Assembly (NCBI GenBank): GCA_946122785.1
Contig: CAMGYJ010000011.1
Coordinates: 21,329,007 to 21,393,006, forward strand
DNA: 64,000 bases
Reading direction: 5' to 3'
DNA from: Linum tenue
Taxonomy: Eukaryota > Streptophyta > Magnoliopsida > Malpighiales > Linaceae
Shown: one piece after another, positions 24,430-35,230 of the stretch
How the letters are laid out: every line of letters starts with the position of its first letter
Numbering within the stretch: position 1 is the first letter of the stretch
Position numbers and translations under genes: made by a program
Notes under the pieces: generated by a model
The model's input: only the letters and a program-made list of their open reading frames with translations
Told to the model about the DNA's origin: nothing
Database searches by the model: none

Positions 24430-25972
24430 TAAAACTTATCTTCTGCAGCTAGGAAGACTAATAAATGAGCATGAGGTAAACCAAGTTTTTGAAACTCAAT
24501 TGCCATCACATCTGCAAATGAAAGAAATTATAATCAAAATATGGAAATAATAGTCCATGAATAATTCATAAATTCAAGATACTTAAAGTAAAACTATTAA
24601 ATATAACTTACATGCAAATGTTTTCCCATAAAATGTTCTTCTCCAAGATCTAATTCAGTAATTGATGTAGCTTTAGGTTGAACACTCTTGCGATGACATC
24701 AGCTCTATTAGGATCTTTCCTCGTAGTAGTCCTTATCAAGTCAAGCATGTACTGAATCTCATGCCAAGCAGGATTACATGTAAATGTAATGAAAAGATCT
24801 GGATATCCTGCCATCTAAAAATCGCCATAGCATCTTGGAAACTTTCATACTTATATTGAGGACTACCTGTATGTGATGAAGCCAAAATCACCTGCTTCTC
24901 ACTCAAACTGGTATCTGAATCACCTCTCAAGTAAGAATCCAAAAGACCTTGGTAGTAATGTTGTCTCAACTTTGTTTGGTTGTTCTTAACCTAATCCAAA
25001 CGCGCAGCCTCAACCAATGCATATGCATTAACAACATACTGTTGGAACAACTTTCCACGCGCAATGCATTTCATTCTTCCAGTCTTGTTTGAAGTATATA
25101 ACCATAAAAATCACATTGAGTCACATTCTTCTCATTGTATTCATCTGCATCCTCATCCCCATCCCCAGAGTATGAAATATTTGGATGCCAACCATCTTCG
25201 CCATGTGGGAATAATATGGGATATTGCAAAGCCATTAAACTTGGGTGATATATACTGATTTGTTCCAGTTCATGACTTTGATACTCGACAACAATATCAG
25301 GAGAAAATATTTGCTCCCCGGTATCATCAACAATTAAAGTAGGGACCTCATTTCTAGATGACAAATCATATTCTCTACCATCCCCTTCTCTTTTCGCAAG
25401 CAACTTTATTTCAACTTGTCGAACAGTAGTGTCATTCAATCTATCCCTTGCATATCGAAATGTCTTTACCAAGATATTACTTGATTCTAGCATCTCCTGT
25501 AATTGTTGAATAATTGAATAGCGCAAAGGATTTGAATCGGGATATGTGGAGAAAAAGTCTAACATGTTTCGGAGTTTATTGGCAGTATCATAGATGTAGA
25601 GTTGAGCAAATTTGGGTCTATTCCTTTCAGTAGGTATCAAGTTGTCGATTCGATGATAAACTTGACCTCCAATCGAGCATATACTCCGCGTCCATCATTT
25701 ATAGATCGATCCAGTTTACCTCCAATAGAAGTGAATGCTAAGACCCCATTATATCCTTGGATATGTTCCAAAAAGTGACGTATCATTGGAGGCAATAGCA
25801 TATTCATAACCTTCGGAGGTTGTCTTCGAGGAGGGAACTTCACTTTACCTTGTCTGCAATGCAACGAAAACTTTGGTTGATTGAAATTACTCGTGGGTTT
25901 GGTACTTTCGCCCTTCCACATCATCGCTCCACAATATGCACATTTATATGATGGTTTTCCAATATCGAACAC
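24430..25972 (-). pseudogene. Helitron Rep (HUH nuclease) fragment
   Basis: Minus-strand blocks in family order: CAYCGAMMWKGEST (the zinc-binding N-terminal motif), PPMIRHFLEHIQGYNGVLAF, MIPTERNRPKFAQLYIYD, HPSLMALQYPILFPHGEDGW, LRQHYYQGLLDSYLRGD, a YQDAMAI-like block, YPDLFITFTCNPAWHEIQ and, after an intron-like gap, AIEFQKLGLPHAHLLVF with the HUH His-Ala-His at 24465-24479. These are the Helitron_like_N and Rep parts; the helicase domain is not seen. Stops and frame changes make it non-functional. Element ends (TC and CTRR) could not be fixed. Confidence 0.85.
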
Positions 25973-27782
25973 TTCAACAACTACAATAAAATTAGAACTC
26001 CAATATAAGAAATAATTTTGGTGACAAAATTTGGCATTGTAATAAATGAAGGAAATGAAATAACCAAAATATCAACAAACCTGGAAAGTCACCAAAACGC
26101 ATCACTCGAAGACGATTAATAAGATTTTTCGGCAAGTTTATGGACCCCAACAATCTATTTCTCTTAGATTGTAAGTTATTCATTTCGTTTTGCAGTCCTA
26201 TATAGGAATTAGTAAAATAAGCAATCCCATTGGCTAACACATAATTTGATAACATATAAATAAAAAACAAACACAAAAAAATAGATTACCAGTAGGAATG
26301 TTCACGATTTTTCCATATAAACGCTTCTACATTATATAAATAATACGTTTCTTTCTTGCTAATTTGGTAAACGGTTGATTAATTCTCTCCAATTCTGATT
26401 TATGTGCATCAATCTCTAAAATGTATATTGGAGAGTAATGATTTTGTAAGTTCATCCAGTATGAAATAGTTAGAGAGATTATAACAACTGATAATTAATC
26501 GATATTTCATTACGGAAAAATATTACAACGATATTAATAGCATCGGTTTTTTTTTTTTTTGCACTTCAGATAGAGACTTATTAGAATCCACTACACCTTT
26601 CAGTGGTACAAAAACAACTCTCTTTTTTCATGAATAACACGTGAAATGGACACATATTAAATTGCAAATCTATATAATTATTCTATTAACAATATTTGTA
26701 CTTACATTCAATTTTTAATGGCCGAATTGAATCATTATTTGAATCTTTAGACGACTCTCCACGGGGAATGCTTCTTCTTCAAGGCATAGAACTTTAAAAA
26801 AGAAGCCGCAAATAAAATTAAGTCTTAATAATATAGGCCAAATAGTTGATGGTGAAAGACTTATAATGATGGAAAACTAAATATGATATCTGAAAGAATG
26901 GAATTTTGCCAAGAAGAGTCGACTGGTTGGAGCCGCCGCTCCCTGAGAAGATAGCAGTATTAATGGAGAAAGGGTCCAACAAACATACTAATGATTCCGA
27001 TGTTAGTGACACTAATTATCAATGGGCCAGTCAGGATTTGAAAGACATGTTTGGAGTTTAAGTATAATCAAATATCATGTGTCTCTTGTAGTAGTATTAC
27101 TCTTGTGATTGTTTTTTGACGATTTGTGCAATTTGTATTTCATTTCATTAGCACGGGAGGATGAGAATATGTTAATTGGCAGGTGTTAGGTAAATTATTA
27201 CCATGCATGTGTAAAGATTTGTGTTTTTCTAAAAAATATAAAGCATGTTTGATATTGTTTCTGAGAGCATTCATAACCCGAAACGACATGTAACCTGACC
27301 CGAATCCGAATGGGTTGGGTCAATATTTAACCCAAAATCAGCCAACCTGATATGACCGAACTCGTAATCTGAAACCCTAACCCGAAATTAACCGACCGGG
27401 TCTTGCAGCATAGATGAGTTGGAATTATGGCGGCTGAAGTGAAGTAGCGCTGAGCTTGAATTGTGCAAAAACAATGATGTACTTGAATTATTTGTTTATT
27501 ATCAACAATCCGAGAATGAAACAAAACAATGAAGATGAGTAATTATATATATAGGTATCAAACAAAACAAATAATGATTTGTATCCTTCGTGGAACTGAA
27601 AATAAGGAAGCAAGCTTTTGTATCACAATGGGCCACTCCGCTCATGCTCCTGCTTTAATATATAGGCCCAAATAAATCCAATATTGCACAGATACATTTA
27701 CGCAAAACTCCTTCCGTGGATTGTTCAGAGAGCAGGAAAAGGTGAATTATGTGGGTTCCGCCCAAGAAGCTCTATATAGTAT
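25973..27782. other. intergenic DNA
   Basis: AT-rich, with a 12-base T run near 26549. At 27280-27405 there is a cluster of CCCGAA/AACCCG words typical of degenerate plant MITEs. No gene is supported. Confidence 0.5.
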
Positions 27783-28231
27783 TGTTAGGATTAGGATTCA
27801 GTATTTTCCCATAATACGAAAATAAGATGGATAATTAATAAAATGAAGATTATGGAGATAATTAGGATTAATTATCTTAATATATTATATTTTAATTATG
27901 AGAGTAATTATATCCCTAATTAAAATGTGACTTATTCCCAAAGAAAGAAGAAATATTCTGGATTTTCTGCTTCTATAAATAGCAGACCCCCCAGACCCTC
28001 TAAACACACCTCAGAGAGCAGAAACACGAGAGAGAGTGAGATTCAGAGAGCTCCGGTTTTCGCACAAAACTGCCGAGCAAATTTAATGAGTGGCTGTTTT
28101 ATCCTAGAGGCGACCGGCTGATAGTCTGTTGTGCGCATTACGAGGCAGTGCCGCGAACGTCTTAAAGAGAGCGATCTAGTCCGCGACTCAACCAGATCGG
28201 TAACCCTAGTTTTCATGTTCGGTTTTTAACA
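27783..28231 (+). repeat. probable solo LTR, copia-like
   Basis: 449 bp from TGTTAGGATTAGG to GGTTTTTAACA, with ends in inverted TGTTA/TAACA form. A TATA-like ctataaata lies at 27973-27981, followed by a CT/GA-rich transcript-start-like region and a GCGACCGGCTGATAG segment of the kind found in copia R-U5. No primer-binding site follows and no second copy is present in the window. The flanking 5-mers agtat and atttt do not match convincingly. Confidence 0.45.
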
Positions 28232-28700
28232 ATTTTAAAACTTTTGGATGCTATCATATGTACCGAACAGATTCAATTCAATTAGCGCATCCGGCTTCAA
28301 TTCGTCTCATCCCGCCACTTGATGCAAGCTTCGATCGACGTAGCTCTCTTCTCGTACCGGCCAGTCGCCGAAAGGGAAGCTCATGATTCCTACCTAGCTT
28401 TTCCACGTATATGAAAGAATGCTTGTCCATTCTTATTTCTTACAATTTTGTAGGCTAAATTACACGTTTGGTCACTCAAATTACATAAATCTTTCACGTT
28501 TGCCACCCGAATTACTTTTCTTTCTTATTCGCCACTAAGTTTCACCGTTAGTCACTGGCCTTTAGTCTCCGTCAAACACCGTTAGTTTTTGGATGACGTG
28601 GCAAACGGAACTGTTGACTTGACCATTAATTTAATAATATGTTAATTAAAGGAATAAAAAATTAACAATTCAACACCTATCTTCATCCTCTCGCTCATCC

Positions 28701-28829
28701 ATGGCCGCGATCTCATCGGCTTTCTTCACGCCTACCTCGTTGCACAAAATCAACACATTCTCTTCCGTCGATCCCGTAATCCGAAGCTCTCAACACCATG
28801 TGCACTCGCCGGCGAGAATCGGCAAATAG
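28701..28829 (+). pseudogene. captured fragment, chloroplast transit peptide-like N-terminus
   Basis: A 42-codon open frame starting MAAISSAFFTPTSLHKI and continuing Ser/Thr/His-rich, without acidic residues apart from one Asp, ending at TAG. The composition resembles a plastid transit peptide. I cannot name the donor gene. It sits directly inside the left inverted repeat. Confidence 0.4.
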
Positions 28830-28845
28830 GAAACTACTTTCTTCG

Positions 28846-28955
28846 TCATTTCTGGGGTTCAATCGTTGGAAACATAATCCCTTGTGGACCTAGATCCAAC
28901 GCCTTCTTGCCCCGAGTAGGATAAGTCTCTGGCAGCCTCATAATCGCGGGAATCT
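28846..28955 (-). pseudogene. captured fragment of an HpcH/HpaI aldolase-family gene
   Basis: The minus strand reads PAIMRLPETYPTRGKKAL, then DLGPQGIMFPTIE, then a stop. This matches the conserved strand of plant HpcH/HpaI aldolase/citrate lyase proteins (RxPE...KALDLGPQGxMFPMIE). Only about 33 residues are kept. Upstream sequence to about 29240 stays open but is not recognisable. Confidence 0.7.
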
Positions 28956-28958
28956 TAA

Positions 28959-29267
28959 GTGACGGAAGACCTGGGTTTCTTCCTATTTCGTTGGATCGAT
29001 TCTGGTGAGTTTTTTGAGAAGATCCCCGTTCGTGGCCATCTGTTAGCAACTCCAGAAGTTCCGGCCAGATCTGCTTCTTCGATTTTAGCAGTTCTACTTC
29101 CTCTAGGAGTGTCCATAATCGCTCTATCCACTGTCTTCTTCTCTTCCTTTCCCCCCATCTTCCAACCCCAAATCGTTTTTCCTCTCACTCTCGCATCCAC
29201 TCCAGCAACCCTACTCCAAAGCCCGGATTCTGAAGGCACATCTCACTCGAAACCAAAAGCCAGTTGA
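28959..29267 (+). other. open frame with hydrophobic segment inside the Pack-MULE
   Basis: A 102-codon frame with a hydrophobic stretch SSILAVLLPLGVSIIALSTV that could span a membrane. The family is not recognised. It may be a fourth captured piece or a new chimeric frame. Confidence 0.25.
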
Positions 29268-29468
29268 AGTTTTCTTATAGAAAGGTAGGAAATTGATGCT
29301 GAGAAGGTATTGATCATTCATGGGCTGGGTTTGAGCTAATTTTCATTCAGAAAAGTTGTTGACTTTCTGGATTCCAAAGGGATTCATGGAATTGCATTTG
29401 ACTTGTCAGGAAACGGGTTCTCTGATAAATCGAGAGAAGTAATGGAAGAAAGAGGGAGGTGCCATTGA
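29250..29468 (+). pseudogene. captured fragment of an AXR4-like gene
   Basis: The plus strand reads QKPVEVF, a small frame change, then EKVLIIHGLGLS, an in-frame TAA (29337-29339), FSFRKVVDFLDSKGIHGIAF and DLSGNGFSDKS. This is the start of the alpha/beta-hydrolase-like domain of AUXIN RESISTANT 4 (AXR4), an ER protein needed for AUX1 trafficking in Arabidopsis (family knowledge). About 60 residues are kept. It runs up to the right inverted repeat. Confidence 0.78.
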
Positions 29469-29758
29469 ACGTTTGTTAGATGTTATGCTTTAATCAAAGA
29501 GAGGATGAAGATAGGTATTGAATTGTTAATTTTTTATTTTTTTAATTAACATATTATTAAATTAATGATCCAGCCAACAGTTCCGTTTGCCCCATCATTC
29601 AAACATTAACGAAGTTAACGGAGTTTGACGGAGACTAACGGCCGGTAACTAAGGGTGAAACGATTCGTAAAGTTAGTGACGAATAAAAAAGAAAAGTAAT
29701 TCGGGTGGCAAACGTGAAAGATTTATGTAATTTGAGTGACCAAACATGTAATGAGGGC

Positions 29759-31417
29759 TACAGTGTGTGTCGAGTTTCAATATAGATGAACAAATTGATC
29801 CAATAATGAAGTATCATTACAACATTGGTCGAGAGTTCGTCCAAACTCGAGGATCATAAATGTGTATTGGATTTCCAAATGACCTAAAATCTCAATCCCT
29901 TTTTTTTGGGGGGGGGGGGGCGAAATACCTCTGATCACAACCATAGGTGCCAAATAAGAATGAAAAGAAGCCCAAAAAAGAAAATAACCTCTGATACGAT
30001 GAACAGAATAAAACCATATTGAGTTATGATCCTGTCATCTCTACCTATTTATTCTCCATAAAGGGGGTTGTGGGAGAGGATAAGAAATAAATAGCAGGAT
30101 CGTAGGATTTGCCTCTTTATATATTACATATCGAACGATAGACAACCCCAATGGTTGTCTTGCGTTATGGGGGTAAAACCAGGATGTCTATCCCGGGAAT
30201 GGGGAATAGGCAAGTAGCATTTTTAATATGAAAACGTTATCCAAACCTTGAATTGACTGATCTTTCGGACATGATACTATACTCCAACCCTTAGAGATCA
30301 TAATCTAGGTTTTAATTCTCTAAATCTTATATCCCAATATCAATTTAATTAGAAACAATGATCGAAGGTTATGATTCGTCCAAATATAGGCAAAAAATGA
30401 ATGCACCATCTTAGGGTTTATAGTTTATGATTTAGATAATTAGGATCCAGGATTCACTCATTAAGGGTTATGGTATATTATCCGACCCAAAAATCCTACT
30501 AATTCGAGGTCTAGATAGCTTTTTCATACTCAAGGTGTGCGGTACCCCAGATCTCACCTGGGGTACCCTAGAAGCCGCCCAATATCAAGGTATACTATAC
30601 TTTTGATTTTACTCAAGATACGATAGAAGATAGGTATGACGAAGTATGCCCATAAATTAGAGGTTAGAGAATTAGGGACTGGAGTTCACCTATTAGAGGT
30701 TAGGGTATTGTATCATGCCCCAAAAAACTATGCTTAATTCGTGGTCTAAATAGTATAATTCAATGGTCGTATGGTAGTGTGAACGCAAGAGTATAGCATC
30801 TCCTGGCGCACGCTAGCTTGAACTATATATGTGTGTGGGTGGGTGGGGAGGGGGGTCAGATTGGCATACGCTAAACATTAGTGTTTTGGTTGATAAATTT
30901 TGACATAAGTTCTAAATGGGACGTGACAGTGACATCATTTATGATTAGAAAACCGAAGCATCACAAGAATATTGGAAATTTGCAATATAGACATACTACA
31001 AACTCTGTTATGAATCAAGAACACAAAATATTTGGAAAATCGAAAATGATTTGACATAGATATAAGTTAATTAATATAAATTATAAAATAAATCTCTCCG
31101 GCCAAAGGGTCGGGTAAAAAGCTAGTGAAGAATAATGATGACATCTTCCAATTATAACATTGGGACCTCCTACAGTAACTTGGGTATAATTTCAAGTTTG
31201 GTAATTTGTATAGATCTAAACCGTTAAAATCGATCCAACTTATTTTAAACAATTGATTAAAGAAATAAAAAATTAAAAAAATGAGTAAATAATCAATGGC
31301 AACAAGGGTTGCCGGTCAACACCTTCTCGCTTTACCTTTTTTATTTTTTTCTTTCCTTTTTCACATTTGTTTGATTTTCCTTATTTTATCCTTTCCTTTT
31401 TTAATTCCAATGAAATT
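29759..31417. other. intergenic DNA with mononucleotide runs and a short hairpin
   Basis: An adjacent T-run and G-run lie near 29900-29921. GGTACCCCAG and its complement at 30541-30550 and 30558-30567 form a 10-bp hairpin. A weak direct repeat is visible between 30460-30515 and 30695-30755. No gene seen. Confidence 0.5.
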
Positions 31418-32390
31418 AGAAGCGTTACGTAAGGCTTCCGTAATAACTTAGCTCTTTACGTAACACGACGTTAATACTCATTACGTAAAGTGACCTTCAA
31501 TTACGTAAGACTTCAGTAATGACATTTTACAACCATTACGTAAAATACACATTCATTACGTAAAGGTTACGAAACTATAGTTATTTCTTACGTAACAGTT
31601 AAATCGGGAGCGTTACGTAAGGCTTCCGTAATGACTTAGCACTTTACGTAACGCGAGGTTAATACTCATTACGTAAAAAGACCTTCCTTTACGTAAAGGT
31701 TACGAAACAAAAGTTATTTCTTACGTAACAGTTAAATCAGTAGCGTTATGTAAGGCTTCCGTAACGACTTAGCATTTTACGTAACAGTTAAATCAGTAGC
31801 GTTACGTAAGGCTTCCGTAACGACAGTTATTTCTTACGTAACAGTTAAATCAGTAGCGTTACGTAAGGCTTCCGTAACGACTTAGCATTTTACGTAACGC
31901 GAGGTTAATACTCATTACGTAAAGACACTTTCTATTACGTAAGGCTTCCGTAGTGATCTTTTACAACTGTTACGTAAGACTTCAGTAATGACATTTTACA
32001 ACCATTACGTAAAATACACATTCATTACGTAAAGGTTATGAAACTATAGTTATTTCTTACGTAACAGTTAAATCGGGAGCGTTACGTAAGGCTTCCGTAA
32101 TGACTTAGCACTTTACGTAACGCGAGGTTAATACTCATTACGTAAAAAGACCTTCCTTTACGTAAAGGTTACGAAACGACATTTATTTCTTACGTAACAG
32201 TTAAATCAGTAGCGTTACGTAAGGCTTCCGTAACGACTTAGCATTTTACGTAACGCGAGGTTAATACTCATTACGTAAAGACACTTTCTATTACGTAAGG
32301 CTTCCGTAATGATCTTTTACAACTGTTACGTAAGATTACCATATGTTATGTAACCATTACGTAATGTCTGTTATAGTTTACGTAATACGA
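31418..32390. repeat. higher-order tandem array based on palindrome TTACGTAA
   Basis: About 36 TTACGTAA palindromes in about 970 bp, one per roughly 27 bp. They sit in larger repeated blocks, each opening with GCGTTACGTAAGGCTTCCGT. These block starts lie near 31422, 31611, 31743, 31800, 31856, 32081 and 32214, giving unit lengths of about 190, 132, 57, 56, 225 and 133 bp. This is nested duplication of sub-blocks, not a simple monomer. Copies diverge by only a few bases. There is no coding capacity. Confidence 0.92.
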
Positions 32391-32733
32391 CCTGTGAAAC
32401 CTGCTCCCTGTCCATCCCTTCTCCCAGAAAAAATACTCGATTCCACTTGGCAGTTGGCTCTATGCATGTACTATTATTCTGGAATGGATCAACCTCATAA
32501 ATTGGCCCCGTTCAGCCGTTCTCTTCCGTCCCGGCTTCCTAGCTCTCGATGACGACTGTAGCTTCTTTTTCCTTTTCCAACCATAAAATAACCACGGTAA
32601 TTCCTCCTTCGTAGCCACCATGTACTCGAGGTCCTCGAACAAGGGTGGATAGTTGATTCTGGCCACCAATTCCCCTAGTCCAAGACGCCAACGGAAGTCT
32701 TGACGGTTGAATGAGTGCAGGCACGCAGCTGCA

Positions 32734-33085
32734 TGTTAGAAACAAAGTTTCTAACGGGATTGATAATTGGGGATTTAGGGATTTGAAGAATAGAATTAGG
32801 GATTAAGAGGTAGAATTTGGGGAAGAACAAGAAAGAATGGCCGGCGGCCGGATTAGGAAAAGAAGAGAAATTGAGAGGATTTGGGAGAGAATAGGGTTTA
32901 GGGATTTTCTTAATATGCTTCTTATTGATTCTGAATGGAAGCCCAAAGTACATATATATAGGAAATAGTGGAAAACCCTAACAATAAACCTAATTCTATT
33001 AAATGACTACTAACCTTATTGATAATTACCCTAATAATAATTATATTAATAAATAGAGAAACCCTATAGAAATCGGTTTCTAACA
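32734..33085 (-). repeat. 3' LTR of nested element
   Basis: 352 bp; tgttagaaac to gtttctaaca on the plus strand. The partner is 34879-35230. Confidence 0.95.
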
Positions 33086-33251
33086 TCTCCTCCCCCTTCA
33101 GACTAACCTTGCCCTCAAGGTTGAACCACTTGACCCACTCTTTCTTCCTTCTCGCGCACTCTGCACGCTGACTCCATTTCTTGCGCTTCCGTTTCTTCCA
33201 ATCGTGCTCCAACTCTGATATTGAACTTCTTGCCTTGTCAGCTCCTGTGAA

Positions 33252-34799
33252 TCAACTCCCTTCCTCCAAGTCCTCGAAAGCTAGCCCAACTCCCATCATT
33301 TTCTCACACACCAAGGTAGGCTTTTGACTACTCGAGCTCATCCATGGCCCAATTCCCCTGCTAAAATTTGACCCGACCAATAAATAAGTGCCAACAGACT
33401 CTTCAATCTCCTTCTCTGTCTTCTCCTTCCTCGTCGTGTCGTCCTCCCTTACTCGAGCTAGCCTGCAGCAACCTTCTTTAGTAATTGGGCTTGTTGACCT
33501 GAGCCCAACATCGTACAAGAGATTCCACATTAAGCCTCTCTTGCGTGGCCCATACCTTGCTCGAGCCCATTCACTCTCCTCCTTCCCCAACTTTAGTCTC
33601 AGATCACCTCGGCCCATCTTCGTCTTCTCGTGGCCGAAGCATACCTCGACTGGCCCACTAAAACTCGCGACCCGACCGACTCGGCCCAAGGAGAAGGCCC
33701 CATGCCTAGGGTTCACGAGCGGAAGGACAGCGCCGCTCTCCTTCGTCACCTTCACCGTCCCTCTTCTTCTGGACGACAGCTTCTTCCCTAACGACGATCC
33801 TTTCGTCGTCGTCGACCCGCTCGCCCAACCGCCGGAGGTCAAGCCCGGCTCTTTCTCTTTGTTCCTGACTGTCGTCGTGGCACATGGAGATGACAGCGAC
33901 CGCGGCGCCTCTTCAGTTTCTTTATTCATCGCCGAGTTGCTGCGCATCCGGTCAGGAGAAGTCGACCCCGGCTCCTTATCCATGCGCACACCTCCCATCC
34001 TCGCCGTCCCCTTATCCGCCAATAAACAGACCCCTTGGCGGATATGAATCACGTCGGGTTCTGTCCCCGCCCTCGACTCCTCCTCCTTCTTCTCGCCGGT
34101 AGTTTCCACGAGGGAAGCCGCCATTGGAATCGACTTCCCATGCTCCTCCGGAACTTTTCACTGCCGCGACCTCCGATCTCCTCGAGCGACATGGGGCTCT
34201 TGGAAAACTTTCTTTCCCTTCTTCTTCTTCTTCTTCTTCTTCTTCTTCTTCTTCTTCTCAATAGGTGTGATTTTCACCTGCTTCATCCGCTGGGAGTTTG
34301 ACAACGAGGCAGGGGACAACCTCAATTGCGCCTCCGGCGAAGAGACCTGGCGTTCCGCCGTCGCCTCGACCTCGCGTCCTCGGTCGAAGACGGTGTCCAG
34401 CTCTGTGCCGTCGGACCCGACGCTAGCCCCGGCCAACTGCTCGTCATCGATGGTGACAGCGACCACCCTCTCTTGATCTCCTTCCTCGACAGCAGCCGGA
34501 ATAAATCTTGCGGATATTTCAGCCTCGTCAGCCGCCTTCTCGCCCACTGTCAACGACTGCTTCTCTGCTGCATCTTTGATTGTAGCTGGGGCAACAGCTT
34601 CTTCTCCGAGGATAGAAGCCACAGCCAGCTTTGGCTCTCGCGACTCCGGTACTGGGACGGTGGTGATGATGCTTTTGATGGTGGCATGATCTTCTTCCTG
34701 CGCGAGCGGTAGCTCCTCAGGGATCCAACGACGTCCGATGCGGCGGGCCCGTTCCCGCAGTTCCGCCCATGACAGGTCCGAGAGCCTTGAAGAGCTCAT
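33252..34799 (-). CDS. internal frames of the nested LTR element, unknown Gag-like or cargo protein
   Basis: Two large minus-strand frames, 34158-34799 (213 residues, MSSSRLSDLSWAELRERA) and 33252-34124 (290 residues, MAASLVETTGEKKEEES), in different frames. Both are highly charged and of low complexity, without a zinc knuckle or protease motif. A CTT run at 34218-34258 gives 13 Lys in the first frame. They may be one protein split by slippage in that run, or unrelated cargo. The position after the primer-binding site is where gag would be. I do not recognise a family. Confidence 0.4.
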
Positions 34800-34864
34800 C
34801 GTCGAACCAGTTGTAGAACTCGTCCCTGGTTGAGAGTTGTGAAAAACTCAATTCTCGAAACCGG

Positions 34865-34876
34865 GCTCTGATACCA
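34865..34876 (-). other. primer-binding site of nested element
   Basis: The minus strand reads TGGTATCAGAGC, the initiator Met tRNA complement, two bases inside the 5' LTR. Confidence 0.92.
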
Positions 34877-34878
34877 AA

Positions 34879-35230
34879 TGTTAGAAACAAAGTTTCTAAC
34901 GGGTTTGATAATTGGGGATTTAGGGATTTGAAGAATAGAATTAGGGATTAAGAGGTAGAATTTGGGGAAGAACAAGAAAGAATGGCCGGCGGTCGGATTA
35001 GGAAAAGAAGAGAAATTGAGAGGATTTGGGAGAGAATAGGGTTTAGGGATTTTCTTAATATGCTTCTTATTGATTCTGAATGGAAGCCCAAAGTATATAT
35101 ATATAGGAAATAGTGGAAAACCCTAACAATAAACCTAATTCTATTAAATAACTACTAACCTTATTGATAATTACCCTAATAATAATTATATTAATAAATA
35201 GAGAAACCCTATAGAAATCGGTTTCTAACA
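34879..35230 (-). repeat. 5' LTR of nested element
   Basis: 352 bp. It differs from 32734-33085 at four positions that I could find. Confidence 0.95.

Larger units (their letters stand above)
28453..29758. mobile_element. Pack-MULE-like element with long inverted repeats and captured gene pieces
   Basis: The terminal inverted repeats (28453-28690 and 29501-29758) share long exact blocks, for example TTTGGTCACTCAAATTACAT. The interior of about 0.8 kb has no transposase but holds fragments resembling at least two unrelated host genes on opposite strands plus a transit-peptide-like frame. This is the definition of a Pack-MULE. No clear 9-11 bp target duplication was found, so the class rests on the repeat type and the cargo. 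Confidence 0.78.
32734..35230 (-). mobile_element. nested non-autonomous LTR retrotransposon (LARD-like)
   Basis: Two 352-bp LTRs with four visible differences (about 1.1 percent), ends TGTTAGAAAC and GTTTCTAACA, and a perfect 5-bp duplication ctgca (32729-32733 and 35231-35235). The primer-binding site TGGTATCAGAGC is at 34865-34876 and the polypurine tract AGGGGGAGGAGA at 33086-33097, both on the minus strand. The 1.8-kb interior encodes no pol domain. Movement would need enzymes from another element. It is the youngest LTR insertion in the window. Confidence 0.93.

Noticed and set aside
31418..32390. CRISPR-like reading of the repeated array
   Set aside because: Spacers are repeated and not unique, unit lengths vary, and the context is a plant nuclear genome.
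33388..34102. Plus-strand frames up to 219 codons inside the nested LTR element
   Set aside because: Primer site, polypurine tract and LTRs set the element on the minus strand; the plus frames are Ser/Pro/Leu-rich mirror readings.
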